Source: Metarhizium brunneum (lineage: Eukaryota > Ascomycota > Sordariomycetes > Hypocreales > Clavicipitaceae). From it: a stretch of DNA of 64,000 bases. Made by a program: the position numbers and the translations under genes. Shown piece by piece: positions 1-10,770 of this stretch. The stretch is from assembly GCF_013426205.1 (NCBI RefSeq), contig NC_089423.1, positions 2,728,001 through 2,792,000 on the forward strand. Reading direction: 5' to 3'. The notes below the pieces were generated by a model, which was not told where the DNA came from, made no database searches, and saw only the letters and a list, made by a program, of their open reading frames with translations. The stretch's first letter is position 1. Each line of letters starts with the position of its first letter.

Positions 1-902
1 AGGGCTGGACCGACGGATCAACGCTTCATCAGGCAGCCCGCAGGCACAGAGTTGGACAGTCGAGCGGCGGCGTGGCGAAATTTCAACTGCGCAGGGCGAA
101 AGAGCGACAAAACGGCGACAGCGCAGTCTGAGGCCAGAGGTGGACAGGCGGATGGTCAAGGGTTGACGTTGACGGAGATGGAGATGGAGACGGCTGCGAG
201 TACACAAGTGAGCGATGGCGATGGCGATGGCGGAAAAGGTAAGTGGAAGAAGCACTGTGAGGCGTCTGGGGTCTGGTGCAGACATGGACTCCATCAATAA
301 TGAGGCACAGGCGCTTTGCCGCCGAGAGGCCACAAGGCAGGGCGCTGGCACAGGCGCCGGCTCGTATTGACGCAATGTGCCAGGCATCCAACTGGTTCCT
401 GCGGCCTGCACAGCAATCAAGTGTGTGCCTGGGCTCACGCTGGCTGCTCCCAGAGGTGGCTGGTCAAGCTGCACCACACATGTGCTGGTTAGCGAGCCCA
501 CGCCGCCCAAAGCATCATCAAACGTTCACCAATGGCGCACACGTGCAGCGAGAAGCGGGGCCATGCATACTGGTGCAGTCAAACATTGAACCGGACTGCT
601 CGGCTCGAGTGCTCCAGGCCCCTCGTCCCGTTTCGGCAAAAGTCAGACCTCCAGTCGTCTTGCGCCATCAATCGACTCGACATCATCATCTCCAATCTAC
701 AGTAGTACTGCCCCGGTACCCGCCTTGAGTTAGTAGCACCTCACGATCATGTTGGAACGTTTGTCACGTGCTAACATGGCGCGAAGAGCAGAAGCAGAAC
801 CCCAACCAGCCAAGGTAGCTGGATTTTGACCGCGCACAACACCACAGCATCTCACGCCTCTACGGAGCCATTGCCAAATCGCCTACTCTGCACCTTGGCA
901 TC
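1..902. other. Intergenic flank, no gene seen
   Basis: No open frame here has recognisable protein content. The small frames (60-150 codons) overlap on both strands and look like chance. The segment lies downstream of the minus-strand Zn2Cys6 gene and probably holds its 3' untranslated region. I see no repeat or RNA gene. Confidence 0.6.
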
Positions 903-2790
903 TTACTCAAGCAACTCAAGCACGTGCTCCTTGTCCAAAAGGGCCAAATACTCCGCTACTATCAAATCAGCAATGACATGCCCAACGGCGTCATGGAGCA
1001 AGCAAACGTACCTCCAACCCTCCACTCCGTCCGCAGCGCCTTGAACCCTTGGACAATCTGCTTGATGCCATCCAGCATGGTCCGACTACCAAACTCCTTG
1101 TAAAAGCACGCACAATCAATGGCGGAATAATACATGCTGTGCCCCGGCACAAAACTCACACTCGGTCTCACTGCCGGCGAAGCAACCATGTGCTCCATGT
1201 GCCGTGCTATCTGCGGCAGCAAGACGCCGCTGAGATGCTCCATGCCCTGTATAGATAGCTGCTGCGCTTCCGCCTCTAGTGCTATGCGCTCTGGGCCAGC
1301 GGACCTGTTGCTCTCGTTACACGCGTACTGTGTGTAGAGCAAGTACCGGGCCGAGCAGCATATCGACAAGGCAGTGTAATTCATGTCCTCCACGTCAGCA
1401 GAATCAGGACCAGAACTCCCCTCTCCTTGGAAAGAGTCGAGCGGGCTGCCGAGACTGGTGTCCAACGCCACGAGCGCTTTGTGAAGATGCAACGCCTCCG
1501 AAACAACTTCGGTAACGTCAGTCATGGCCGACTTGCAGCGATTGATGTGGGCCATGGTCTTGCCCAGCACATGCGCTGCTTGGCATGTTCTTGCAAAACT
1601 CCCAATGGAATTGGCGGCGTGGAACGATTGTGCGAGGACGGGTTCGTTTATGCTGATTACGCCGTTGTTCCAGTCTCGGTCGTTGGAAGGCAGGAGGTGG
1701 TCAACAGACGGGTCCGGCGTTGCGAAGGGCAAGCCGGGCGATCCAAGGCTGACAAGCCTAGAAGTATGTCGTCAGCACACATCCAGATGTCCTCTTACAC
1801 ATGTGGTGACAGGATCGGGGGCAAGACTTTGTACTTGTCGAGAACGAAAATCGCCCACCACGTCCGTCCCTGCTCTTCCCTCAAACTCCACATATCCGGC
1901 AAGACGAACAGCTGCGTTGCGAGCTTGGTATTATGTAGCCCGATAACCATGGCCAGCCTCGCCGCCCTGCCAACCGTCAAGTACGCCGCCGGATAGATGG
2001 CATGGCCCATTTCATAAACCGCCAAGAGAACGAGGGACTGGACCAACCGCAGCGACACGTATCCTCCCGACTCTGCGCAGAAGAGGCATTGCCTCGCAGC
2101 ACTGTACAGCTCATTATCTGCATACGAGGAGGAATTATCGGCAGACTGGAGGGGCCTGCCGGTGCACAGTTTCATGCTTAGCAGGAACAGCGCATTGCCG
2201 GCCCTGGTGTCAGGATTAGAAGAGGTCAACTCGGAATAGAGGCGCTTCTTGCTAATCATCGGTAACCAGGTATAGACGGTGGACAGGAAGCGCTCGCACA
2301 CCTCTCGCCAGTCATCCTGGACGAGCGTGTGGGCCTTTTCCGCCCAGGGCAATTGCTCGGAGGAGAGGTCATGTTGGCCAAATTTGGAATAATGATCTGG
2401 GTCGAGGAAGAATGCTGCAGGGAATGACGAGTTGACGTTTGCATACGAAGGCAGGGGCATCAGGTCGCTGAGCCCTTTCCCTTGGAGGAGCTGTTCCAAG
2501 TCGTGCAGTCTTGAGGCGAGATCAGGGTTGGGCGCGGGCTCTGAACCGGCATCACCGGGGCGGTACTCGCATTTTTTGCTGAGCCGAAGACACTCAACCC
2601 CGGGTTAGTGGCATGCAAGAAGATTCAGTACACAAGGTCGTCTTACAAGTGAACATGACGGAATGTCCCTAGAGCACTTGCGTTTCAAACGTCTGTCGCA
2701 CTCGGAGATTAGCCAGCGAGCGCATCATGCCAGGTGGGACAAAACGTACCGACAGGCTCGACAGGCCTGTATCGCGTGGCGGGCGGACAT
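903..2790 (-). CDS. Zn2Cys6 fungal transcription factor with fungal-specific TF domain
   Basis: Nuclear DNA-binding regulator; target genes unknown. Spliced model: 2790-2750, 2692-2647, 2592-1835, 1757-1012 and 958-903, giving 548 residues. The zinc cluster sits at the extreme N-terminus with perfect spacing (Cys10, 13, 20, 27, 30, 37), but it only forms after two small introns (57 and 54 nt) are removed. The first intron falls between two arginines; the second has an unusual GAG acceptor, needed to keep Cys30 and Cys37. The middle homology region follows, with a motif typical of the fungal_trans domain (GRTWWAIFVLDK, then LGSPGLPFATPDPS across the fourth exon junction). Start is the ATG at 2790, eight codons before the first cysteine pair. 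It is divergent from the dehydrogenase at 3315 across about 520 nt, so shared control is possible but unproven. Confidence 0.9.
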
Positions 2791-2850
2791 GACGCGACGC
2801 CGTGGCTTGGCCTGAAGGGGGAGGGATGGGGGAACTCAAAGGACTCTGTC

Positions 2851-2866
2851 TACGGAGTACGGAGTA
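2851..2866. repeat. Tandem TACGGAG microrepeat (two overlapping TACGGAGTA 9-mers)
   Basis: Two 7-nt units (TACGGAG) plus TA. The same 9-mer TACGGAGTA or its complement occurs at 10666, 11189, 20498, 23593, 23621, 31455, 32718 (tandem), 33183, 35765, 35921, 37436, 41285, 42300, 42837, 48834, 48958, 52105 and 54443. Every copy is outside the coding regions I annotate. Confidence 0.9.
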
Positions 2867-3139
2867 GTACTAATATCCAAGATTTCATCAGTACGTGTGA
2901 AGTGCTGCAACTCAGCTGGTGCTGCTGACGTCGACCGAGGCGGGCCCCACCGCCCCAGAGCGGCGACGGACTGGAGCCTCGAGCGGACTCGAGCGGATGC
3001 GAAGCGGACATGTCCGCTCCGCCGCGTTAAGTCCGTGGCGGACATGCAGCCGTGCCGGAGATAGTTGCAACTTTGGAGTTTAGAAACTCTGCAACGAGAC
3101 ACGCAGAACCTCCGGGCTTCCTGCCACTGTTCATACAGA

Positions 3140-3147
3140 TATAAATA
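3140..3147 (+). promoter_or_regulatory. TATA-like element of the SDR gene
   Basis: TATAAATA lies 168 nt upstream of the dehydrogenase ATG at 3315, on the coding strand. It is followed by a C-rich, A-rich leader typical of fungal 5' untranslated regions. Confidence 0.4.
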
Positions 3148-3314
3148 TGCGCCATGTTGCCAATGGAGTGGGAAAAAACAACTCGTCAACCCGCAAGCCT
3201 CGATTGCAACGACAAACAGCGCCCGGCCAGCCCACTTACAACTTTACAAGCCGTCGCCCACCAAACCCAAACTTGGCGCTTCCCTCTTTCCACAACACCC
3301 ATCAGACCCTCAAA

Positions 3315-4409
3315 ATGTCAGACGCATTCCACCCCTACGCCGACCTCTACGTCAACCCCTCCGGCCCGGGAGACCAGCGCCCTACCGCGCTCAGGGTCGT
3401 CCAAGACAGCGGCGCAAAGGGCACATGGGCCGGCAGAGTGGTCCTCGTCACCGGCGGCACAGCCGGCATTGGCGTGGAGACGGTCCGGGCCATGCACAGC
3501 ACCGGCGCAGACGTCTACTTCACGGCCCGGAGCCTCGAAAAGGCCGCTGCCACAAAGGAGGACGTCCTCAAGACCACCTCGGGCAAAGGCAAGCTGGAAG
3601 TCGTCGAGATGGACATGGACTCGCTCGATTCCGTCCGCAAAGCCGCCAAGGACTTTCTCGGCAGGAGCAGCAAGCTGAATGTCCTCATCAACAACGCCGG
3701 TGCGTTTCCCCAGCCACCTTGACATTACTCAACACAGGATGCATCAGAATCACTGACAATAGGCCCAGGAATCATGGCATGCCCATACACCAAGACCAAG
3801 GACGGCTTCGAGCGCCAGTTCGCAGTCAACCACCTCGCGCACTACCTCTTCACCCGCCTCCTCCTCCCGACGCTCATCTCCAGCTCGACGCCCGCCTTCA
3901 ACTCGCGCATCGTCAACGTCTCCTCCTCGGGACACGGCATGTCCCCCGTCAACTTTGACAACTACAACTTCGACCAACCCGACTCCTACGACCCCTGGCT
4001 TAGCTACGGCCAGTCCAAGACGGCCAACATCTGGACCGCCAGCTACCTCGACCGCGCGCTTGGGTCCCGCGGCGTCCACGCCCTCTCCCTGCACCCCGGC
4101 GGCATCTGGACCGGTCTGGCTACCTACCTGCCCGACGAGGTGGTGGACTCGTGGAAGAGCGATGAGAAAGTGAGCACGCAGATGTTGAACCCTCCGCAGG
4201 GCGCTGCCACCTCTGTCTGGGCCGCCGTCGCACCGGTCTGGGAGGGCAAGGGCGGAAAGTACCTTACCAACTGTAGTGTTGCGAGCAATGCAGCCGGCAC
4301 CGTGGAAGTTCTGGATCCCGGCGCGGCCCCTCATGCGTATGATGTCCAAGCCGAGGATAGGCTCTGGGAGCTGAGCGCCAAGCTGGTCGGCGTCGAAAAG
4401 GATGTCTAA
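3315..4409 (+). CDS. Short-chain dehydrogenase/reductase (retinol dehydrogenase/WWOX-like)
   Basis: NAD(P)-dependent oxidoreductase of the classical SDR family, probably cytosolic; the substrate cannot be told from sequence. Two exons, 3315-3699 and 3769-4409 (69-nt intron, donor GTGCGT, acceptor CCCAG), encode 341 residues. The nucleotide-binding glycine motif TGGTAGIG is at 46-53, NNAG at 126-129 (split by the intron), the NVSSSGH strand with the catalytic serine near 180-182, and the catalytic pair Y208xxxK212 in YGQSK. The intron acceptor was chosen because it restores NNAGIM, the usual SDR junction. The ATG at 3315 follows a CAAA context. The 3' end converges with the methyltransferase gene, 215 nt away. 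Divergent from a Zn2Cys6 regulator. Confidence 0.93.
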
Positions 4410-4624
4410 AAAATGCCAGGCAGTGGTTTAGTTCTTGGGCGGATTTGGGACGACGTTGGCACACGTCCTTTCAGATTGATGGAGTTTGTTGACCAAGGAT
4501 GATACAGCATATGTATATTACAACGTAGGGTACAAGCTATTGATTCTTGATTCATAATTAAATTCGTCATGTAACAAATAGTTGAGCAGAGAACACCACG
4601 CCCACAACATACAAAAACAGACCA

Positions 4625-5269
4625 TCACTTCCTCCTCGCCACGATAAACAGCCTCCCGTCATCCCCCTTGGAAGAATGCACCTCCTCGGCGAGAATCTCA
4701 AACCCCGCCTCCCGAATCCTCTGCTTCAGCTCAGCCCCCGTGAACTTATTCACGTGCGGCGCCCTGCCGACGGCCTGCATCGCCGGCAGCACCACCCACC
4801 TCATGAGCGGATTCGCGCCCCCCACGCACGCCGTCTTGCTGACGAAGACGCCGCCGTCCCCTAGCACGTCCCTGATCGTCGCTACCGTGGCCCACGGGTC
4901 GCGCACGAGGTGCAGGTAATTGTACGCCAGCACGGCGTCGAACCTGGCCCTGCTGCTGCGAGCCACGTCCTCGGCCGTAGCTGCGCGGAACTCCAGGCCG
5001 GGGGCAACGTCTGGATCCGACCCGCGCTTCTCGTTGGCGATCCTGATCATTTCAGACGACAGGTCCGTGGCGAGGTAGCTGGCGACGCAGGGCGCGAGGA
5101 CAAACGCCGCGGAGCCGGTGCCGCATCCCAGCTCGAGAACGCGGTCGCCGCGCCCGAGGTAGCTCCTTGTCGCGGCGAGGGTGCGCTGGTAGCCGCGCTC
5201 GTCGGATACTTTTGCCTGGGCGTAGGACGCTGCTGACCTGTCCCAGAATGACTTGTCGCCTTGGCTCAT
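4625..5269 (-). CDS. SAM-dependent class I methyltransferase
   Basis: Single-exon gene of 214 residues. Motif I VLELGCGTG (residues 44-52) and the acidic end of strand beta-2 (ATDLS, Asp69) mark the S-adenosylmethionine site of a class I (UbiE/Methyltransf_11 type) methyltransferase. The N-terminal KSFWDRSAASYA segment is typical of small fungal and bacterial members. The acceptor substrate is unknown. The ATG at 5269 was preferred over an upstream non-ATG extension because it begins the conserved N-terminal helix. The gene converges on the SDR gene; no shared pathway can be read from that. The high GC of the frame matches the SDR gene. Confidence 0.88.
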   Translation of the reverse strand: MSQGDKSFWDRSAASYAQAKVSDERGYQRTLAATRSYLGRGDRVLELGCGTGSAAFVLAPCVASYLATDLSSEMIRIANEKRGSDPDVAPGLEFRAATAEDVARSSRARFDAVLAYNYLHLVRDPWATVATIRDVLGDGGVFVSKTACVGGANPLMRWVVLPAMQAVGRAPHVNKFTGAELKQRIREAGFEILAEEVHSSKGDDGRLFIVARRK

Positions 5270-5846
5270 GGTGTGTGTACACAGATTTGTTGACAGGCCG
5301 AGCACAAGAGATCGGGTGCTTGGTGAGACTGGAAGACGAATTTTGCTGGGCTGCGAATTCTCCAGCAGCGCCGGAGTTACTTCTTATCAAAAACGATGAA
5401 GAGATATCCGTGCCGACTGGATTCTTACGTGTCCTTTTCGAGACGACATGCCGCCTGGTTGGCCTAGTATCCGGCGCCAAGCGACTATCTATGTAACGAT
5501 GAGTTTTCCCTTCAGCTACAGCTTGGGTCTGCAGGCAGCAACACGTCATGTGCTTCCATGTCACATCAAGCCCAATCGACCGCGTTGACAATGTTGCGTT
5601 TCTTTTTGACTCTTCTACTTCTTAGCTACTTCGCGCGGCTGAATCATAGGTTTCTCGCGACCGTTCATCATCCATCTAGCTACCGTTCCTGACGTTCCCA
5701 TTTGCCTCGACTTGGAAACCCTGCACAGCGGGCCAGATGCTCAGCGACATAATTTCCCACCCTGCCAGCCATTTTCTGCAAACCAAACACAATCCACCGA
5801 TAAAAAAAAGAAACACTCGTCAGCTGGACATTGCTCATACACCCAG
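5270..5846. other. Intergenic, methyltransferase promoter
   Basis: Upstream region of the minus-strand methyltransferase and 3' flank of the next minus-strand gene. It has no supported ORF. I see no clear core promoter element or repeat. Confidence 0.5.
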
Positions 5847-6011
5847 CTAGGCACTAAAGTCTATACCCTCGAACAGCATCTTCAGGCTGTTGATGTCCTC
5901 GTTCTTCTCCTTGATCCAGCGATTGCGCGTCTCGTAGTCCACGACCTCGTCCTCCGGGCCCAGAGTCTCGGCAATGACCGAGCAGAGCTCTGCAATGCGC
6001 AAAAGCCTATC
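5847..6011 (-). other. In-frame coding-like continuation beyond a TAG stop
   Basis: Immediately after the TAG at 6014-6012 the same frame stays open for 54 codons to a second TAG (5849-5847). The translated segment is charged and helix-like (for example RLLRIAELCSVIAETLGPED and ETRNRWIKEKNEDINSLK) and looks like real protein. This suggests that the stop is a recent nonsense change, is removed by splicing, is read through, or is a sequence error. A 45-nt in-frame GT-AG segment spans the stop but has a weak donor and no branch site. Confidence 0.5.
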
Positions 6012-7372
6012 CTATTCCTTTGCCGCAATAGCACCCAGCTCCTCTGGCAAGTAGACTATTTCGACAAGCCTCATGAGCCGCTGCTTGAAATCTGCCCCCC
6101 GGATTCCCTCCGAGTTTGCATACCTCTGAATCCTGCGAGTACATCTGCTCCAATTTGTCGGCGTGACGGACGAGATGCCGTCGCGTAGATGCGGCACCAT
6201 TCTCAAAAACTGAGTCGCCGCCGCCGACTGGACGGGCTCCTGGCGTGTTTGTTGTGTGCTCTGGTCCTGTGCCTGGTTAGTCATACCACTCCGAGGCCTT
6301 GGTTCTCGTAGTTGCAGTCCAGGTAGCTCACCTTTTGTGCCATTTGAAGGCCTCTCTCCTTTGTCTTCTCCCGGGCCACGTCTTCGGAAGGGTCCAAGTC
6401 CATTGGGATCATGCAGTCCGATATTTCAGATATATCTGACATTGAGTCCCTTTCGTCACTCGAGCTATCGGAATACGGGCCATCGTCTTGTGAAGTGATT
6501 GTAGATGGAGCTGCCTGTTTCTGCTGCTGCTGCTGGATAACCTGTTGTTGCTCAGGCTCCCTCTTTCTCTTCGGAAGGACAATTCTGAGCCGCTTGACTG
6601 GTGTCAAAGGGCCGTAGTTCCTTGCAGCAACCATTTCTGCGTTTTCTGGGCTAGCGGACGATTTCGCTGGGCGTGGTGCTTTTGTCGGCGACTTCGTGAG
6701 CTGTCGATGCATAGCCCTTCCCGTCTTCTCACCCGTTTGCGTCTTGGTAACAACGGCCCCTGGTCCCTGTTTGGAGCCAATCGCAGATACCGGCGTCATT
6801 GATACAGCAACTCCATCGCCGTCACCCGCCGTGCGGCTCGCCCCGGCCTTGTGGTCATGATTTCCAGATCCTGGCGGTGTCTGAACTGTTTTGTGACGTC
6901 GGCGTGCCTTCTTTGCCGACGGCGGATTCGGTGTTGGCTCAGGTGAACGCTTCGATGCTCTCTTCTTTTTCGAAATTGGCCTCCGAGAACCGGCAGACGT
7001 TGTCATGTTCCCTCCTCCCTTGCCCAAGTCTGATCGTTTGGCATGCAGTTGTTCGTGTACTTGTGAGAGCAAAATACCGCAAAACTCATTAGAGGAGTGT
7101 GCCTCTCGCAGTCTCCTGGTCGTTTCTCTGTTGAGCTTCAGGGCTGTCGGAGGCAATGCCACGTGCGTTCTGACATTGAGACCATCTGGCAAGCAGATCG
7201 GACAGCTGGCACGGGCTCTGGCACCCGTCATCTTTCTGCACGCCCTAAGAAACTTGAGTATGCTGCCTGTCACCTTGCGGAATTCCGTTACCGAACTGAA
7301 GCCCTGTCCCTGAGCCTCCTCAAACACATTTTGTATTGAGCCCAGGAACTCTGTCCCTGCCGTGCTGCCCAT
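6012..7372 (-). CDS. Hypothetical basic, low-complexity protein (C-terminus interrupted by TAG)
   Basis: I do not recognise this protein. Two exons, 7372-6332 and 6266-6012 (65-nt intron, GTGAGC donor, GACTAAC branch, CACAG acceptor), give 431 residues up to the first stop. The N-terminal 110 residues look folded (helix around EFRKVTGSILKFLRACRKM, then a CPICLP motif that could be half of a metal site). The middle 230 residues are Lys/Arg/Ser/Pro-rich with nuclear-localisation-like clusters (SKKKRASKR, AKKARRRH), and a polyglutamine and acidic DSSSDERDS stretch follows. A nuclear role is inference. Exon 2 contains a segment whose neighbouring frame also looks protein-like (DKLEQMYSQDSE near 6150-6115), so small compensating frameshifts are possible. 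See the entry for 5847-6011 on the premature stop. Confidence 0.65.
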
Positions 7373-7956
7373 TTTGCACGTAAAATTGGTTCTTGTGTGA
7401 GAGGAGTGAAACAAGTTTTGGTATCGCGGGCTAGGGAGATGCAAAGTTCAAAACGACCAGGCCTTTGAAAATAAATATTTTGGTGATGAAAAAGAACAAT
7501 AGAGGACGAGACATTGGCCGCATTGCAGCACCCGTGCGACTGCGCAATGCACACCCAAGTACTAATTAATTAATACTTACTACTAGTATACTACTGCCCA
7601 TCACAAGCAATGAAAGCTCTAACCACACAAGGCTTGATGCTTCCTCTGGAGCTGCACGTTTCGACTTTCAAATGCATCGCCAACACCAACCTCACCTGTG
7701 GCAGCTCTTTTGGAGCCCCCAAGCCAGGGGGGTGTGGAAAGTATTGCCTCACCGCCGAGGATACAGAAATTATGCACACACGCACGCCCTTGCCAAACAA
7801 GTTCCGCTGGAAAAAGCTCAGTTAATAATACGTCTACTTTACGCTGCGGGCAAGATTATTAAACGTAGCCTGCCAAAATGCCCGTACTCCACGCAAAACA
7901 ACCAGACCAGAGCTATCTCATCCCGTTAGATCCATTTTTTGACGGCATCTCTATAA
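7373..7956. other. Intergenic between basic-protein gene and BiP
   Basis: Promoter of the minus-strand basic-protein gene plus the 3' untranslated region of BiP. It includes a small A+T run (ttaattaattaat near 7564). No ORF is supported. Confidence 0.5.
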
Positions 7957-10275
7957 TTACAGTTCATCGTGGAAATCAGACTCTTCCTCCTGGCTGCCAG
8001 GAGCATCACCACCGTACATCTTGGAGGTAATAGGATACGCCACGTTGGACAGCTTCTCCTTCTGCTCCTCGAAGTCCTCGGCGGAAGCGTCGGCACCGTG
8101 CTCGTCGAGCCACTCAGTAGCCTCCTTAACGGCGTCGATAATCTAAGCTCAGTATTAGCTAACTGTTGCTGTTGATGGGTGGCAGTCATCACTTTGGAAC
8201 ATGAACTTACAGTTTCCTTGTCTTCCTCGTCAATCTTGCCACCAAGACCCTCGGCATCGTTGACCTGGTTCTTGAGGCTGAAAGCGTAGGTCTCAAGACT
8301 GTTGCGAGCTTCAATGCGCTCACGGGTAGCCTTGTCCTCCTCGGCGTACTTCTCGGCCTCAGCAACCATGCGGTCGATTTCCTCCTGGGTAAGACGGCCC
8401 TTATCGTTGGTGATGGTGATGGACTCCTGCTTGCCAGTGCCCTTGTCGTGGGCTGAGACCTTAAGGATACCGTTGGCATCAAGCTCAAAGGAGACCTCAA
8501 TCTGGGGAACACCACGAGGCGAGGGGGGGATGCCAGTAAGATCAAACTTGCCAAGAAGGTTATTGTCCTTGGTCAGAGATCGCTCACCCTCGTAGACCTG
8601 AATCAGGACCACAGGCTGGTTATCAGCAGCAGTAGAGAAAATCTGGCTCTTGCGAGTAGGGATGGCGGTGTTGCGGGGAATCAACTTGGTCATGACTCCA
8701 CCAGTGGTCTCAATACCGAGAGTAAGAGGGTTGACATCCATGAGAAGAAGTTCCTCGGTACCCTCCTCTCCGGACAGAATACCAGCCTGAACAGAGGCAC
8801 CGAAAGCCACAGCCTCGTCGGGGTTAACCTTCTTGGAGGCCTTCTTGCCAAAATACTCTTCAACGAGAGCCTGAACCTTGGGGATACGAGTAGAACCACC
8901 GACAAGAACAATATCATCGATCTCGGACTTCTTCATTTTGGCGTCCTTGAGAACCTGCTCGACAGGCTTCAGGGTCTTCTTGAAGAGCTCCTTGTTCAGC
9001 TCCTCGAACTTGGCGCGAGTCAGGGGCTCAGAGAAGTCCTTGCCCTCGAAGAAGGCATCTATTTCAATGCGAGTGAGCATCTGTGATGAAAGGTCGCGCT
9101 TGGCCTTCTCCACCTCACGCTTGAGTTTACCCATGGTCTTCTTATTCTTGGTAATATTGACGTCGTGCTTCTTGTTGAAGTTCTTGGCGAGGTAGTCGAT
9201 GACGCGCTGGTCGAAATCCTCACCACCAAGATGGGTATCACCGGCAGTAGCCAAGACCTCGAAAACACCCTGGTCGATGGAAAGAAGAGAGACATCGAAA
9301 GTACCACCACCAAGATCGTACACAATGATATGGCGTTCGCCCTCGGTCTTGTCCAGTCCATAGGCAATAGCAGCAGCGGTGGGTTCGTTGACAACTCTGA
9401 GGACATTGAGACCGGCGATCGTACCCGCATCCTTGGTAGCCTGGCGTTGGGCATCCTGCACTGGTTGTCAGTAATGATGACTTTGTTGAATCGGCTTAAT
9501 AGTGGTGCGCGGGACTCACATTGAAGTAGGCAGGAACAGTGACAACGGCATGGGTGACCTTCTTGCCCAAGTAAGACTCGGCAACATCCTTCATTTTACC
9601 CAAAATCATGGCGGAAACTTCCTCAGGGGTGAAAGTCTTCGGAGTGCCCTGGACATCAACCTGGACGACGGGCTTGCCGTCCTCGGCGACAACCTTGTAA
9701 GGGAAGTGTTTGAGATCGGCCTGGACGTTTTTGTCACTGAATTTTCGGCCAATCAGACGCCTAAAGATGACTTGTTAGAAAGAAAACAATGCTCCAACTA
9801 ATGCGTTGAATGGCTGCAATACTCACTTGACGTCAAAAATAGTTCGTTCAGGGTTACCGGCGGCCTGGTACTTGGCCGCGTCACCGACAAGACGCTCCTC
9901 ATCGGTGAAGGCGACATAAGAAGGAGTAATTCGGTTACCCTGATCGTTCAAGATAATCTCGACGTGGCCCTTTTGCATCACACCGACACAGCTGTAGGTC
10001 GTGCCCAAATCCTGTCAAAGAGGCGCAACAAGTCAGCAATCGTGTCAGGGAGGAGGGGAGCAGACCCGTAGTAGCAGTTGAGAGCCGCGCCTTCAGGAGC
10101 AACCTGCCACTACCATGGCCTCCAAGGAGATGGAAGTACTCACAATACCAATGACAGTGCCATATTCAGATACGTCGGCCTGGACAGGCTTGACGAAAGC
10201 CAGGGGAGAGAAGAGCAGGGTGATCCAACAAAGGAGCCCAAGGCCCAAAGCGAATGTGCTTCGTGATCGAGCCAT
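7957..10275 (-). CDS. kar2: Endoplasmic reticulum Hsp70 chaperone BiP/Kar2
   Basis: Luminal ER Hsp70 that binds unfolded polypeptides, assists translocation and damps the unfolded-protein-response sensor (family knowledge). Five exons, 10275-10144, 10011-9827, 9760-9520, 9455-8211 and 8142-7957, encode 662 residues, the normal BiP length. A hydrophobic signal peptide occupies residues 1 to about 33 (ends PVQA), followed by the phosphate-1 motif [12 protein letters not shown] created across the first intron. The ATPase domain shows [21 protein letters not shown] and [11 protein letters not shown]; the substrate-binding domain begins after [15 protein letters not shown]. The C-terminus is HDEL, the fungal ER-retrieval signal, immediately before the TAA at 7957. 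Introns are 132, 66, 64 and 68 nt with good GTGAGT/GTAAGT donors. Adjacent to HBS1 in the same orientation. Confidence 0.98.
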
Positions 10276-10502
10276 CGCGGGAGGGGGGTTAATTGCGGAG
10301 GCGGAGCCGGTTCGAAGCTATCGTGGTAATGGAAATCAAATACTAACTAGAATAAAGAAAAGAAGAGTGAAAGCTACGTAGCAAGGTGTCTTTGATCCTC
10401 AAGCCAGCGTCTTCACCAATTGGGTGGTATGGGCATCGATAGATGAAATGAAGACGGACGGGGATGCATACAAAGAAGAAGAAGAAGCAGCAGCGCGACG
10501 CC

Positions 10503-10513
10503 TTATAAAAATA
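10503..10513 (-). promoter_or_regulatory. TATA-like element of BiP
   Basis: On the gene strand this reads as a TTTTTATAAG run, about 230 nt upstream of the BiP ATG. It is the only TATA-like run in the proximal promoter. Confidence 0.35.
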
Positions 10514-10763
10514 TGTCGAGGTGTCCAGGTGTCCAAAAGAGTGCACAAGAGGCCAGATTTCATGCAAGGCCCTACTGGGGCTGGCTTGCCAGAGCAGGCC
10601 CCACTTAGCAGGAGCGAGTCCTCAATGACTCCTCATAGTCTCTTGAGGATCTCGCACTGCATACTTACGGAGTACCTGGCAGAAGGCTTGATGGCAGGTC
10701 CACGAGCACTACCTACCCACTCACTTGGTACCCAGGTAGGTACCTAGGTAGTTTGAGTAGGCG

Positions 10764-10770
10764 CACGTCA
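10764..10770 (-). promoter_or_regulatory. TGACGTG bZIP/UPR-type element
   Basis: TGACGTG on the BiP strand, about 490 nt upstream of its ATG. bZIP factors of the Hac1/XBP1/ATF6 group bind ACGT-core sites of this kind, and BiP is their standard target. The assignment is inference from a 7-mer. Confidence 0.3.

Larger units (their letters stand above)
2791..3314. promoter_or_regulatory. Divergent promoter between Zn2Cys6 regulator and SDR gene
   Basis: This 524-nt interval lies between two genes transcribed away from each other, so both promoters must be here. It contains a tandem TACGGAGTACGGAGTA (2851-2866), a TATA-like TATAAATA at 3140-3147 oriented for the dehydrogenase, and a cluster of gcggacatg-type repeats around 3000-3045. 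A regulator gene divergent from an enzyme gene is a common arrangement for pathway-specific control, which is inference here. Confidence 0.55.

Noticed and set aside
3065..3958. 297-codon plus-strand frame overlapping the SDR gene
   Set aside because: Shadow frame; the SDR motifs are in another frame with a clear intron.
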